Source: Virgibacillus dokdonensis
GTDB lineage: Bacteria > Bacillota > Bacilli > Bacillales > Amphibacillaceae
Assembly (NCBI RefSeq): GCF_900166595.1
Contig: NZ_LT745763.1
Coordinates: 1,270,813 to 1,334,812, forward strand
Direction: 5' to 3'
DNA length: 64,000 nt
Positions 17,722-26,640 of the stretch are shown in pieces. The translations under genes and the position numbers were made by a program. Below the pieces are notes generated by a model that searched no databases, was not told where the DNA came from, and was given only the letters and a program-made list of their open reading frames with translations. Within the stretch, counting starts at the first letter, position 1. Each line of letters opens with the position of its first letter.

Positions 17722-19533
17722 TTACTTTTCTTTCTGATAACTTGCTTCTAATTGATCTACAAGTGATCCTACAAAGTCGACAGCTTTCTTAATAGGTTCA
17801 GGCGAAGACATATCCACACCAGCTTTTTGAATTAAATCAAGCGGCTTTAGTGTTCCTCCAGATTTTAATACGTTAATCCAACGTTCGGCAGCTGGAGCCC
17901 CTTCTTGCTGGATAGTCTGTGCTACAGCAGTAGAGACGGTCAGACCAGCAGAGTACGTATAAGGGTAGAGTCCCATGTAGTAATGTGGCTGACGCATCCA
18001 TGTGAGTCCGGCTCCTTCATCCATTGTTACTTTATCTCCCCAGAAATTCGCTAAAGCTTCTTTCTTTTGTTCAGAAAGAACTTTTGCTGTTAAAGGCGTT
18101 CCATTTTCGGCTAACGTATACACCCTTTTTTGGAATTCTGCCTCCAGTAAATGCGTCACAAAATTATGATAATATGTCCCTAATAACTGGGTGATAATCC
18201 ATCTTTTCATTCGCTCATCATCTGTTTTAGCTAATAAGTGATTCGCGAGCAGTAATTCATTTAAAGTGGAAGGTGCTTCAACAAAGTACGTTGAAGGACG
18301 AGTATTAAATAAAGACTGTTCTTTTCCGGCAAAGTAAAAATGACCTGCGTGTCCCAATTCATGAGCTAATACAAATGCACCGCGCATGGTATCTGTCCAT
18401 GTAATTAGGATATAGGGATGTACGCCATAAGGGCTGGAGCAAAAAGCACCTGTCCTTTTCCCAATGTTATCAGCCAAGTCGACCCAACGGTTTTGAATAG
18501 CCTGTTTTATAACTTGTTGATATTCTTCTCCCATAATACCGAGAGCGTCCACAATTGTAGCTGTCGCTTCTTCATATGTAGTTACCGGATTGAAGTCTGG
18601 ATCAAGCGGCGCTTTCAAATCGCATAAGTATAACTCTTCCAATCCCAATTGTTCTTTTTTTAGTCTAGCAAATCGTTGCATATGAGGAGCGAGCTCTGCT
18701 TGAATAATATTTAGTTGATTATGATACATATCTGTCGTTACCTGTTGTGGATGCAATAGCATATCTGTGACATTATCATACTGACGTTGCCTTGCCATCA
18801 CCACTTGCTTGGTAACTTCTGTTGCATAAACGGCAGCGTATGTATGTTGATATTGTCGAAGCGTTTGTACAAAAGATTTATATGCATTTCTACGAGCAGT
18901 GTTATCAGCAGTTAGCTCATAACGGTCTTCATACAATGCAGCAGACATAGGAAGTTCATTTCCATGCTCATCCGTAATGGAAGCAAACATCATATCGGAT
19001 GATGTACTACGCTGATAAATCACATATGGCGCATCGTGAACTTCAGAAAGAGAAGCGAGTAGTTCTTCTATCTGCGAAGACAATGTATAAGGTTTTTTTT
19101 CTATTAAATCAGCAAGCATTTTGCGGTACGTTGCTAATTCGGGGTGCCGTTTTACAAAATCCCCAATCGTTTCTGTAGGTATTTCCAGTATTTCTGACTG
19201 AATAAAAGATAGTTTTGCTTGAATTATTGCTAGTGCTTGGGCTACTTTTGCGCTATCTTCTTGACGAGATGGGTCTGTTCCATCTGTACTGTTTCGTAAA
19301 TTAGCATAGGTTGCTACCCACATAACTCTTTTTTGAAAAGCTTCGTAGGTGGCAAGGCATTGATATAATGCAGAAGCTTCTTTTCCTAATTCTCCTTTAA
19401 AAATCGCAAATTGTTCTACATCCTTTTGAATAGCCTCTAATTCGTTTTGCCAATCTTTGTGTGTAGAAAATAGATCTGATAAATCCCATGTTAAGTTTTC
19501 AGGTACTTTAGAACGAGTTGGTCGTTTCTCCAT
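17722..19533 (-). CDS. pepF: Oligoendopeptidase F (M3 zinc metallopeptidase)
   Basis: Cytoplasmic zinc peptidase that cuts short peptides. The 603-residue protein starts at ATG 19533, with AAGGGGAAG a few bases upstream; an ATG 18 bases earlier contains that site and is unlikely. The N-terminal half is helical (NLTWDLSDLFSTHKDW). The active site HELGHAGHFYFAGKEQ (HEXXH) lies near residue 388, with the third ligand Glu in TFVEAPSTLNELLL-type sequence about 25 residues later. The C-terminal YYMGLYPYTYSAGLTVS is typical. It is convergent with hemY and shares its terminator. Confidence 0.93.
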   Translation of the reverse strand: MEKRPTRSKVPENLTWDLSDLFSTHKDWQNELEAIQKDVEQFAIFKGELGKEASALYQCLATYEAFQKRVMWVATYANLRNSTDGTDPSRQEDSAKVAQALAIIQAKLSFIQSEILEIPTETIGDFVKRHPELATYRKMLADLIEKKPYTLSSQIEELLASLSEVHDAPYVIYQRSTSSDMMFASITDEHGNELPMSAALYEDRYELTADNTARRNAYKSFVQTLRQYQHTYAAVYATEVTKQVVMARQRQYDNVTDMLLHPQQVTTDMYHNQLNIIQAELAPHMQRFARLKKEQLGLEELYLCDLKAPLDPDFNPVTTYEEATATIVDALGIMGEEYQQVIKQAIQNRWVDLADNIGKRTGAFCSSPYGVHPYILITWTDTMRGAFVLAHELGHAGHFYFAGKEQSLFNTRPSTYFVEAPSTLNELLLANHLLAKTDDERMKRWIITQLLGTYYHNFVTHLLEAEFQKRVYTLAENGTPLTAKVLSEQKKEALANFWGDKVTMDEGAGLTWMRQPHYYMGLYPYTYSAGLTVSTAVAQTIQQEGAPAAERWINVLKSGGTLKPLDLIQKAGVDMSSPEPIKKAVDFVGSLVDQLEASYQKEK

Positions 19534-20028
19534 GGACGCTTCCCCTTTCATAAATTGAAAATTAGTAAACTGTAAATAGTGATGCTGTAAGTTCGATTTG
19601 ACAACCTTAGTATAAGACGTCTGATTTTAATATGAATTATCTTTCTAAAGCAATCCTGTAGTTATTGGATGTATGTATTATTATATTATAATGACTTGAA
19701 TAATAATAGGTGTTTTAAGAAAATTTAGTATTCATTTCAAAATATAAGACACTGTAAGAATGCTACTTCAAAAGTTGGAGATAACAGCACTTAAATTCCC
19801 AATTCGTTCGCCTAAACAATCCGTCGGAATGAAAAAACCACCTCTGATTGAAGGTTCACTTTATAATTGCAAAATAACTTTCTTTGAACCTGAAAAAAGC
19901 TGACATGTTCATTGTCAGCTTTTCTTAATAGGTCGTTCATGCTTGGTACAATTACCAATTTGAATTAAGACAATTTGAAGATGGTACTTGAACTGGTGGC
20001 GATGAAGTAGCTTTCTCATACATTTCAT
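19534..20028. other. Gene-poor region between pepF and yhfH
   Basis: About 495 bp. Apart from the hairpin at 19893-19925 and the pepF upstream region I see no gene, RNA or element here. The AT content is high throughout. Confidence 0.5.
19893..19925 (-). terminator. Terminator downstream of yhfH
   Basis: AAAAGCTGACA and TGTCAGCTTTT form an 11-bp perfect stem with a 7-base loop. Read on the minus strand it ends in TTTTTT, so it fits termination of the yhfH transcript about 100 bp beyond the stop. Confidence 0.7.
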
Positions 20029-20157
20029 TTATCTTGCTGGATGATCACATTCGTCACATAAATTTCCATAGCAGTCTGCTTTTTCTAACATATCATTTCC
20101 ACATTTACTACATTTTTTCTTAGGTAAATTTCTGAAAAATTCAAGAACGTTGAGCAT
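20029..20157 (-). CDS. yhfH: YhfH family small zinc-ribbon protein
   Basis: A 42-residue protein starting MLNVLEFFRNLPKKKCSKCG and ending CDECDHPAR. Two cysteine pairs (CSKC and CDEC), about 16 residues apart, predict a small zinc ribbon. Start, length and the FFRNLPKKKC segment match B. subtilis YhfH, which in that genome also lies close to lplJ and lcfB. A strong ribosome site (GAGGGGGAGGAAG) precedes ATG 20157, and a promoter with palindromic elements lies directly upstream. The function of the family is unknown. Confidence 0.8.
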   Translation of the reverse strand: MLNVLEFFRNLPKKKCSKCGNDMLEKADCYGNLCDECDHPAR

Positions 20158-20182
20158 TGGACTTCCTCCCCCTCGGTTAGTA

Positions 20183-20228
20183 ATTACAAACTATTGTAAT
20201 ATAACAGTATGAAAAAAGTCAATACTGT
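20183..20228 (-). promoter_or_regulatory. yhfH promoter overlapped by two inverted repeats
   Basis: On the minus strand TTGACT (20217-20222) and TACAAT (20193-20198) form a sigma-A promoter with an 18-bp spacer. ATTACAAACTATTGTAAT (20183-20200, 7-bp arms) covers the -10, and ACAGTAT (20204-20210) pairs with ATACTGT (20222-20228) next to the -35. A repressor binding here would block the promoter; its identity is unknown. Confidence 0.55.
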
Positions 20229-20888
20229 GTTACAACAAAAAATATTTCTTTATCTCCATTTTTGGTCGTTACCGCAGAAAACCGTATGTAGTGCCGTGGA
20301 AAGGCGGCTTAGCAATGTAACAGTATCTAAATATTTTTATTGACTGTTTTAAGGTATGATAACTTGTTTATACTATAGGGAAGTATTCTTGTAATAAAGC
20401 AAAATGATGGTTGACTATTCCTTTGGGGCGATTTGCATTCAATACACTTTGAGGTGAGCGTGATAGAAAAAGCAGGCGAGCAAGTGATAGCGTGTTAGTT
20501 GTTAGATTTTTCCGTGCAAATAAAGGGCAGTTGATACTGTTAAGCTAGCGGAGGAAAAACACGGAAAGCGTAGTGTTTTTTCGCAGCGGTCACTATCTAC
20601 ATGTCGCTTGTGTTTTTTCGAAACGATTGTTGTATTAAAAATCAAAAAAAATTGTACATAAATAGAGTACTAGAATTATAGAAGTTATAACTATGCCAAG
20701 AAAAGCTTGGCTTACACAATTTTTGCTTCTATCTGTTTTTTTTATTAAACTAGAAAGAAGGGACAAGAAGATCAAAACGTTGTTTCTTTGCTCTGTTGTT
20801 GCTTCATTACGATATCAGGTGAATGTTTAGAGTATAAAGGATAAGCAGTTAGAAAAATTTTGTAAACTTTGGAAGGGGTATGACAAGT
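20229..20888. other. Intergenic region before lplJ
   Basis: About 660 bp without a convincing gene. It holds a half-copy of repeat family A (20368-20387, TTATACTATAGGGAAGTATT) and a hairpin AAAAACAC ... GTGTTTTTT at 20555-20581. An inverted pair, GCCAAG and CTTGGC, lies near 20694-20712. The ribosome site GGAAGGGG precedes lplJ. Confidence 0.5.
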
Positions 20889-21884
20889 ATGAAATTCATT
20901 GATAATCAAGGTATTTTAGACCCAGCTATGAACTTAGCATTGGAACAGTATATTGTAGAAAACTTTGGTGAAAAAGATACATTTTTATTGTTTTATGTGA
21001 ATCAACCTTCCATTATTATTGGACGCAATCAAAATACGATTGAAGAAATAAATACGCATTATGTTAACGAACATGATATTAAAGTTGTACGCCGTTTATC
21101 TGGGGGCGGGGCCGTTTACCATGATGAAGGAAACTTAAACTTTAGTTTCATTACAAAAGATGATGGGAATAGCTTTCAAAATTTTGCTAAGTTCACCCAG
21201 CCTGTAGTAGAAGCATTAAATAAGTTAGGTGTGCCTGCCGAATTGAAAGGACGTAACGATTTAGTTGTCGAAGGTCGTAAAATCTCAGGGAATGCCATGT
21301 ATGCGACGAAAGGAAAGATGTTCAGTCATGGGACGCTCATGCTTGACTCTGAAATTGATAAAGTTGTATCAGCGCTTAAAGTAAACAAAGAAAAAATAGC
21401 TTCCAAAGGAATTAAGTCCATCCGCAGTCGGGTAGCAAACATTTCCGAGTTTTTCAATCAAAAAATATCCATGGACGAATTTAAACACGTTATTTTACGG
21501 CATGTATTTGATGTGGAGGATATCTCTGAAGTTCCACGTTATGAATTAACAGAAGAAGATTGGAAAAATGTTAAACAAATATCACGTGACCGCTATAATA
21601 ACTGGGATTGGAATTACGGCAAGTCGCCATCGTTTAATATTCAAGCTTCCCATAAATTTGATGCAGGTCTTGTTGATGTTCGTTTAGACGTCAAGAAAGG
21701 AATAATAGAGAATTGTAAAATTTATGGTGACTTTTTCGGTGTTGGAGAGATCAACGTTTTGGAAAATAGTCTTATTGGTGTCCGTCATCAACAAGAAGCA
21801 ATTGAAGAAGCGTTGACCAATGTTGAAGTTCCTCGTTATTTAGGAAAGATATCGAAAGAAGACTTTATTCAGTTAATCTATTAA
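20889..21884 (+). CDS. lplJ: Lipoate-protein ligase
   Basis: Attaches salvaged lipoate to the lipoyl domains of dehydrogenase complexes and the glycine cleavage H protein. The 331-residue protein has the two-domain LplA layout: catalytic core with RRLSGGGAVYHDEGNLNFSF near 70, lipoate-lysine region GRNDLVVEGRKISGNAMY near 120, and a C-terminal accessory domain (WNYGKSPSFNIQASHKFDAG). ATG 20889 is preferred over 20880, since GGAAGGGG at 20871-20878 is about ten bases upstream. B. subtilis lplJ (yhfJ) also lies between yhfH and lcfB. Confidence 0.92.
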   Translation: MKFIDNQGILDPAMNLALEQYIVENFGEKDTFLLFYVNQPSIIIGRNQNTIEEINTHYVNEHDIKVVRRLSGGGAVYHDEGNLNFSFITKDDGNSFQNFAKFTQPVVEALNKLGVPAELKGRNDLVVEGRKISGNAMYATKGKMFSHGTLMLDSEIDKVVSALKVNKEKIASKGIKSIRSRVANISEFFNQKISMDEFKHVILRHVFDVEDISEVPRYELTEEDWKNVKQISRDRYNNWDWNYGKSPSFNIQASHKFDAGLVDVRLDVKKGIIENCKIYGDFFGVGEINVLENSLIGVRHQQEAIEEALTNVEVPRYLGKISKEDFIQLIY

Positions 21885-21921
21885 TGTCTTTGTAATTATG
21901 GGAGAACTATATTCTAAAATT

Positions 21922-21957
21922 CAGGCATGAGTTCAGTTATTGAGCTTATGCCTTTTA
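21922..21957 (+). terminator. Terminator after lplJ
   Basis: AGGCATGAGTTCA and TGAGCTTATGCCT pair imperfectly around GTTAT and are followed by TTTT, about 40 bp after the lplJ stop. Confidence 0.6.
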
Positions 21958-22132
21958 CTGTTCATTTCTTCGATAGCGCTTTCTCTTGAAATGATAAATA
22001 ACCTCATATATAATTGAATTGTTCAACGATTCTTATAGTTTAGTTGGGTGTGGGAGAATGATTTTTGTTTACCAATAAAATGAATGATGATTCATTCATT
22101 TTATTGCGCTAGAGAAAAGTATGGAATTTTTT

Positions 22133-22200
22133 GGTTTATAGTAAAAGGAAAACGAAGGTCTGTCGCCACAATACTTGTCGACAATCCGAGTTTTTCTAAG
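22133..22200 (+). repeat. Repeat family A, degenerate copy
   Basis: GGTTTATAGTAAAAGGAAAAC and GAGTTTTTCTAAG frame an altered core with TTGTCGACAA. The order of blocks matches the copy at 23868-23939. It ends 16 bases before the lcfB start and overlaps its leader. Confidence 0.5.
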
Positions 22201-22215
22201 ACAAGGGGGAGTTTT

Positions 22216-23751
22216 ATGAATATAAGTAAGCAATTGTCCTGTACTGCGCAAGAATATGCGAATAAGCCAGCATATATCTTTGAGCATCAGCCAACGAGTT
22301 ATAAGGATCTCGATCAAGCTGTGACTTTATTTGCTTCTGGGTTAGCAGCAATTGGTTATAAAAAAGGTGATCACATTGCTTTAGTTGTCGGAAATAGCCC
22401 TTATTACATTATTGGTCTATATGGTGCTCTAAGGCTGGGGTTAGTGGTTATTCCAATTAATCCATTATATACACCAAGTGAACTGAGTTATATTTTACAT
22501 AATGGAGATGTCAAGGCGGTAATAACGTTAGACCGATTACTAGAAAAATTTCAGGCGATAGATGGGGAACTAAGTATTTCTAATTACATTGTTTGTGATT
22601 CTGGGGCAGGAGAACAACCAATACCGATGGAAAGAGAAAGATTGCATGCTTTTTCTGAGGTGCTACAATTAGGAGATCCGTATTTCGACCAACCAGATCT
22701 GCAAAGTGATGATTTGGCCATTATTTTATATACATCTGGGACAACTGGTACACCAAAGGGAGCCATGCTTTCTCACCACAATTTGTATTCCAATGCAAAA
22801 GATGTTGCAGATTATTTAAGTATAAATGATAAAGACAAAGTAATTGCTGCTTTACCCATGTTTCATGTGTTTTGCTTAACGGTTTCCCTTAATGCGCCTT
22901 TAATGAATGGCGGGACAGTTATCGTTTTACCAAAATTTTCACCTTCTGCCGTATTTGAATTAAGTACAACCTATCAAGCAACTATTTTTGCTGGGGTACC
23001 GACGATGTATAATTATTTATTGCAAGCAAAGCGGGAAGATAAAGAAAATCCATTTGCAACGATCCGGTTCTGTATTTCTGGAGGGGCATCTATGCCAGTA
23101 GCTTTGTTAAAGGGATTTGAGCAAGCTTTTGATGTCACCATATCTGAAGGCTATGGATTATCTGAAGCTTCACCGGTAACTTGCTTTAATCCGTTAGATC
23201 GACCACGTAAACCGGGGTCGATCGGCTGCAGTATTCAAGGGGTTGAAAACAAGATTGTAGACGAATGGGGCGAAGAAGTGCCTGTTGGCGAGGTTGGGGA
23301 ATTAATCGTTCGCGGTCCCAATGTAATGCTAGGCTATTATAAGCTTACGGAAGAAACAGCTGCTGCTTTAAAAAATGGCTGGTTATATACGGGAGATATG
23401 GCACGAAAGGATGACGAAGGTTATTTTTTTATCGTTGACCGGAAAAAAGATATGATTTTAGTAGGTGGCTATAATGTGTATCCTCGTGAAGTAGAAGAAG
23501 TCTTCTATAGGCATCCAAATGTAATAGAAGTAGCTGTAATAGGTACGCCTGATCCAGAAACTGGTGAGGAGGTACAATGCTTTGTTGTGACAGATGAAAA
23601 TGACGTAACCGCGGAAGAATTAATTTCATTTTGCCAGACGTATTTAGCAAAATATAAAGTCCCTGCAAACATCATTTTTTTAGATGAATTACCAAAGAAT
23701 ACAACTGGAAAAATTTTAAGGAAAAACTTAAAGGAACAAGTACTTCAATGA
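22216..23751 (+). CDS. lcfB: Long-chain fatty-acid-CoA ligase
   Basis: Activates fatty acids to acyl-CoA with ATP. The 511-residue ANL-superfamily enzyme starts at ATG 22216 (ribosome site AAGGGGGA); upstream in-frame codons lack homology. Motifs are ILYTSGTTGTPKGAMLSH (P-loop) near residue 170, EGYGLSEASPV near 310, LYTGDMARKDDEGYFFIVDR near 395 and the C-terminal catalytic lysine in LPKNTTGKILRKNL near 497. The length is close to B. subtilis LcfB/YhfL (513), and the gene follows lplJ as in that genome. Confidence 0.92.
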   Translation: MNISKQLSCTAQEYANKPAYIFEHQPTSYKDLDQAVTLFASGLAAIGYKKGDHIALVVGNSPYYIIGLYGALRLGLVVIPINPLYTPSELSYILHNGDVKAVITLDRLLEKFQAIDGELSISNYIVCDSGAGEQPIPMERERLHAFSEVLQLGDPYFDQPDLQSDDLAIILYTSGTTGTPKGAMLSHHNLYSNAKDVADYLSINDKDKVIAALPMFHVFCLTVSLNAPLMNGGTVIVLPKFSPSAVFELSTTYQATIFAGVPTMYNYLLQAKREDKENPFATIRFCISGGASMPVALLKGFEQAFDVTISEGYGLSEASPVTCFNPLDRPRKPGSIGCSIQGVENKIVDEWGEEVPVGEVGELIVRGPNVMLGYYKLTEETAAALKNGWLYTGDMARKDDEGYFFIVDRKKDMILVGGYNVYPREVEEVFYRHPNVIEVAVIGTPDPETGEEVQCFVVTDENDVTAEELISFCQTYLAKYKVPANIIFLDELPKNTTGKILRKNLKEQVLQ

Positions 23752-23757
23752 AAGGCC

Positions 23758-23809
23758 TAAACTTAGCAGCTGTTGCCATAAAATAGGTGGCAAGCTGCTA
23801 AGTTTTTCT
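23758..23809 (+). terminator. Terminator after lcfB
   Basis: AAACTTAGCAGCTGTTGCCA and TGGCAAGCTGCTAAGTTTTT form a long stem (one mismatch region) ending in a T-run, beginning a few bases after the lcfB stop. Confidence 0.8.
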
Positions 23810-23867
23810 AAACAGATAAGAAAATATAAATGAGTTGCTTGTGGATAATAAAATAACTGAATAGTAT

Positions 23868-23939
23868 AAACTTAGGGTTTATAGTATAAGAAAAACAAAG
23901 GTTTCGCATAAGACTTGGTAACAAGCCAAGTTTTTCTAA
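23868..23939 (+). repeat. Repeat family A, copy with shorter core
   Basis: GGGTTTATAGTATAAGAAAAAC and CAAGCCAAGTTTTTCTAA match the flanks of the full copies at 57592 and 61356. The central hairpin is replaced by ACTTGGTAACAAGCCAAG, which itself forms a stem (CTTGG ... CCAAG). Confidence 0.6.
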
Positions 23940-24027
23940 CGACATAGCATTTTTTAATAAATTTTATTCTATTCTTGTTGATGAAGTGGTGAAAAGAAAT
24001 GGCAAACAAAATAAAATAATCAGAAAG

Positions 24028-24040
24028 AAAATGTGTTTTT
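24028..24040. promoter_or_regulatory. Possible ComK AT-box upstream of comK
   Basis: AAAATGTGTTTTT fits the AAAA-N5-TTTT AT-box of ComK. A K-box needs two such boxes; I did not find a convincing second one, so the site is weak. ComK activates its own gene in B. subtilis. Confidence 0.25.
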
Positions 24041-24113
24041 TGTTTCTTTTTTTGAAAAAGTTTGGTATTTTAGTAAAGAAGCCACTTTCTTTTCTTCTAG
24101 AAAGGATGAAAAC

Positions 24114-24644
24114 ATGTTTAACTTCTACACAGATCCTCCCGAAATCACCCCTTTTACTGCTGCCTTGGTAGCTCGACGAGACTCCAACAACAAAGCAATG
24201 ACGATGGTGCTTGAAGATCAGGAAGAATATGCAGTTGGTTGCTCCCCGAGTAAGGTGATGGATCACGCTTGTAAGTATTTTGGCAGCAGTTTAAAAGGAA
24301 GACAGGATGGAACGCGTGATGTTTGCGGTATTACCCATAAAGCCCCCGTTACAATTGATCCATTAAGCGGCATGTATTTTTTTCCAACGATTTCTCCTTC
24401 GAGCTCTCAGTGTACATGGATTGCCCATTCCCATATCGAACAAGTTCAAAGAAAGCATGAATATGGGACGGAAATTATCTTTCTAAATGGAAAAAGCATT
24501 GAATTAGACATTTCCTATGGGTCGATGATAAACCAAATTCAGCGAACAGCTCAATTTCGGTATTTATTAAATAACCGACTCAAGTTTTTAAAGAAGCACA
24601 TTGCTCCTTCAGAATCGACTTTCTCATCAACTCCTCAAACATAA
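24114..24644 (+). CDS. comK: Competence transcription factor ComK
   Basis: Master activator of the late competence (DNA uptake) genes. The 176-residue protein carries ComK family blocks: GCSPSKVMDHACKYFGSSLK (about 43-62), GRQDGTRDVCGITHKAPVTI (about 63-82), MYFFPTISPSSSQCTWIAHS (about 89-108) and GKSIELDISYGSMINQIQRT (about 128-147). It is slightly shorter than B. subtilis ComK (192), mostly at the C-terminus. ATG 24114 has AAAGGATG upstream. The last 65 bp overlap the convergent yhjD gene. The presence of med at 52683 supports a functional competence circuit. Confidence 0.93.
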   Translation: MFNFYTDPPEITPFTAALVARRDSNNKAMTMVLEDQEEYAVGCSPSKVMDHACKYFGSSLKGRQDGTRDVCGITHKAPVTIDPLSGMYFFPTISPSSSQCTWIAHSHIEQVQRKHEYGTEIIFLNGKSIELDISYGSMINQIQRTAQFRYLLNNRLKFLKKHIAPSESTFSSTPQT

Positions 24645-24993
24645 GTTTCACTTTTTTTCGGATAGCAGGATTGAAATAATTGCGTTTTTCCTCACGCCCT
24701 CGACAAATAAACAAATAAGAGGAAAAGGAATCATTTTTCTCCAACTTTACAACTTGTATTTGTTTTTGCTGCATCGTTTTCCGTAAGTTTTTTCGCTCCT
24801 GAAATGCAAGCTGTTCCATTCTTGTTAAAACTTCTAGGTAGGATTCCTTTATTTTAAATGCTTTGAATGTACCAGTCTGTAGAAAATAAATATCTTGTTG
24901 AATTACTAAGATAGTCATGGAAAGAAACAGGAAGCGTGATGCCAATGTTAACTCATCTTCGTTTAAGTAACGCAAAAAGAATTCCTCCTTCAC
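24580..24993 (-). CDS. yhjD: YhjD-like protein of unknown function
   Basis: A 137-residue protein, mainly helical and basic, with the segment YLFICRGREEKRNYFNPAIR and a helical tail (KVKLMFEELMRK). I recall this YFNPxIRxKV pattern from B. subtilis YhjD, and yhjE and sipV follow in both genomes. A ribosome site (AAGGAGGAATTC) precedes ATG 24993. Its 3' end overlaps the comK 3' end by 65 bp on the opposite strand. No function is known to me; the assignment depends partly on synteny. Confidence 0.65.
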   Translation of the reverse strand: MKEEFFLRYLNEDELTLASRFLFLSMTILVIQQDIYFLQTGTFKAFKIKESYLEVLTRMEQLAFQERKNLRKTMQQKQIQVVKLEKNDSFSSYLFICRGREEKRNYFNPAIRKKVKLMFEELMRKSILKEQCASLKT

Positions 24994-25376
24994 AAGGAAC
25001 GTATGTTCCTTTGTTGCTAGTATATGCGATAAACATAAAAAAATTCAATTCATAAAGAAAAGAAAGTGGCGATATAAGTGATAGGACTTTGCACATGGCG
25101 ATTTTTCTATTAAAATAGAAAGTACTAACCATTCTTCAAGGGGGTAAAGAGAACACCTCTAATTCAAGTTTTACTTTGTCTATCATTTCATTCTTTTAAT
25201 TACTATAGGAATGTGTAAAGTTTTAAGTTTATCGTATAACCGACGTTTTTCTCATGTGTTTAGGGAGAAAAAGACACTAAAGTATGAAATCGTCTGTTAT
25301 AGGAAAACATGGAGATATCATTATTATGTGAAAAAACTAGAAAAATAACATTCATATTATCGAGGAGATTTACTAC
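24994..25376. other. Intergenic region before yhjE
   Basis: About 380 bp holding a short copy of repeat family A (25201-25254) and the divergent promoters of yhjD and yhjE. I see no gene in it. Confidence 0.5.
25201..25254 (+). repeat. Repeat family A, short copy without core hairpin
   Basis: TACTATAGGAATGTGTAAAG, TTTATCGTATAA and GACGTTTTTCTCA follow the block order of the family but lack the CCGCCA ... TGGCGG hairpin, like the copy at 37948-38001. Confidence 0.5.
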
Positions 25377-26033
25377 ATGCTTTTATTAGACATCCAACTA
25401 TCCGATTGGGAAATGATTTTTGATAGTGAAACTTTTGATGATTACATTACGCAACTATTAAAAAATTATGAGAATCTAGGCCCTATCCCTGGTTTCCTGT
25501 TGCCATTTATTGAGGCGTTTTTTCCATTTTTGCCGCTAGTTGTATTCGTTTTTGCCAATGCTGCTGCTTATGGGCTGTTTGAAGGGTTTATTTTATCTTG
25601 GGCAGGTGCAGCAATAGGTGCTATTCTCGTCTTTTTAATTATTCGTAAGTTAGGTGATCGAAAAGTATTTAAAATAATTCGTAAAAATAAACAGGTGAGG
25701 AAAGTAACTGCATGGCTAGAAAGGCATGGTTTTGGACCACTGTTTTTATTAATGTGTTTCCCTTTTTCTCCGTCATCTGTTATTAATGTTGTTTCTGGAT
25801 TGTCTAAAATTAGTACCCAACAATTTATCTTAGCCGTAATTATGGGGAAATCCGTCATGATTTTCTCCATTGCTTATGTTGGCTCAAGTATTATGGAATT
25901 TGCCAAGAATCCGGTGAAAACGATTGTTGTTGGAATATGTATCGTGTTATTTTGGATGATTGGTAAATATATTGAAAAGCGATTACAGAAAAAAGCGGAG
26001 TTGCGCGAAGAATCTGATACGAGGAAAGATTAA
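25377..26033 (+). CDS. yhjE: TVP38/TMEM64 (VTT/DedA-like) membrane protein YhjE
   Basis: A 218-residue integral membrane protein with about five hydrophobic segments. It shows the VTT-domain pattern: re-entrant GPIPGFLLPFIEAFFPFLPL near residue 38, FEGFILSWAGAAIGAILVFL near 67, and GFGPLFLLMCFPFSPSSVIN near 117 with a proline-rich break. Family members are linked to lipid scrambling or transport; the role here is unknown. ATG 25377 has GAGGAG about ten bases upstream. The next gene is sipV, as in B. subtilis. Confidence 0.85.
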   Translation: MLLLDIQLSDWEMIFDSETFDDYITQLLKNYENLGPIPGFLLPFIEAFFPFLPLVVFVFANAAAYGLFEGFILSWAGAAIGAILVFLIIRKLGDRKVFKIIRKNKQVRKVTAWLERHGFGPLFLLMCFPFSPSSVINVVSGLSKISTQQFILAVIMGKSVMIFSIAYVGSSIMEFAKNPVKTIVVGICIVLFWMIGKYIEKRLQKKAELREESDTRKD

Positions 26034-26088
26034 AACATCTGTTTCTAGGGTAAGCTATTAGTAGAACTTACTCTGGAGGAAGATGAAA

Positions 26089-26640
26089 ATGAAAAATAAA
26101 TATCGGAAAGTGGTCTTTGTTATTTTGTTTGGGGCCATGATTATAATTGCTAGCAGGTCAGCTTTATTTGCCAGCTATGTGGTAGAAGGTGAATCAATGG
26201 AGCCAACTTTGGATGATGGGAACCTGCTAATGGTAAACAAGTTTGTGTATGATTTAACGGAAGTCGATCGGTTTGATGTGATTGTCTTTCGTGCTAATGA
26301 GAAAGAAGATTACGTCAAAAGAGTAATTGGAATTCCAGGGGATACGATTTATTACCAAGATGACAAATTATATATAAATGGGAATTATGTTGAAGAAGAT
26401 TTTTTACAAGAATATGCGCAAGCTACGTTAAGTAATAAACCATATACAGAAAATTTCTCGCTGGAAGAAGTAACTGGAGAGACAAAAGTGCCAAAGGGCA
26501 AGCTATTCGTTATGGGAGATAACCGTGGGGAAAGTTTGGATAGTCGTGCATTTGGATTTATTGCACAGACGCAGTTGGTCGGCAAAGTAGATGTGAAATA
26601 TTGGCCTATTTCTCAAGCTAGTCTAAGTCTGGGTAACTAG
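26089..26640 (+). CDS. sipV: Type I signal peptidase
   Basis: Cleaves signal peptides of secreted proteins on the outer membrane face. The 183-residue protein has one N-terminal membrane anchor (VVFVILFGAMIIIAS), the catalytic Ser in GESMEPTL near residue 36, the catalytic Lys in DYVKRVIGIPGD near 78, and the box MGDNRGESLDSRAFG near 143. ATG 26089 is preferred to 26083 because TGGAGGA at 26074-26080 is eight bases upstream. The position after yhjE matches B. subtilis sipV. Confidence 0.92.
   Translation: MKNKYRKVVFVILFGAMIIIASRSALFASYVVEGESMEPTLDDGNLLMVNKFVYDLTEVDRFDVIVFRANEKEDYVKRVIGIPGDTIYYQDDKLYINGNYVEEDFLQEYAQATLSNKPYTENFSLEEVTGETKVPKGKLFVMGDNRGESLDSRAFGFIAQTQLVGKVDVKYWPISQASLSLGN

Noticed and set aside
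22084..22215. N-terminal extension of the fatty-acid-CoA ligase
   Set aside because: The added 44 residues lack homology, overlap a repeat-family-A copy, and a strong ribosome site precedes ATG 22216.
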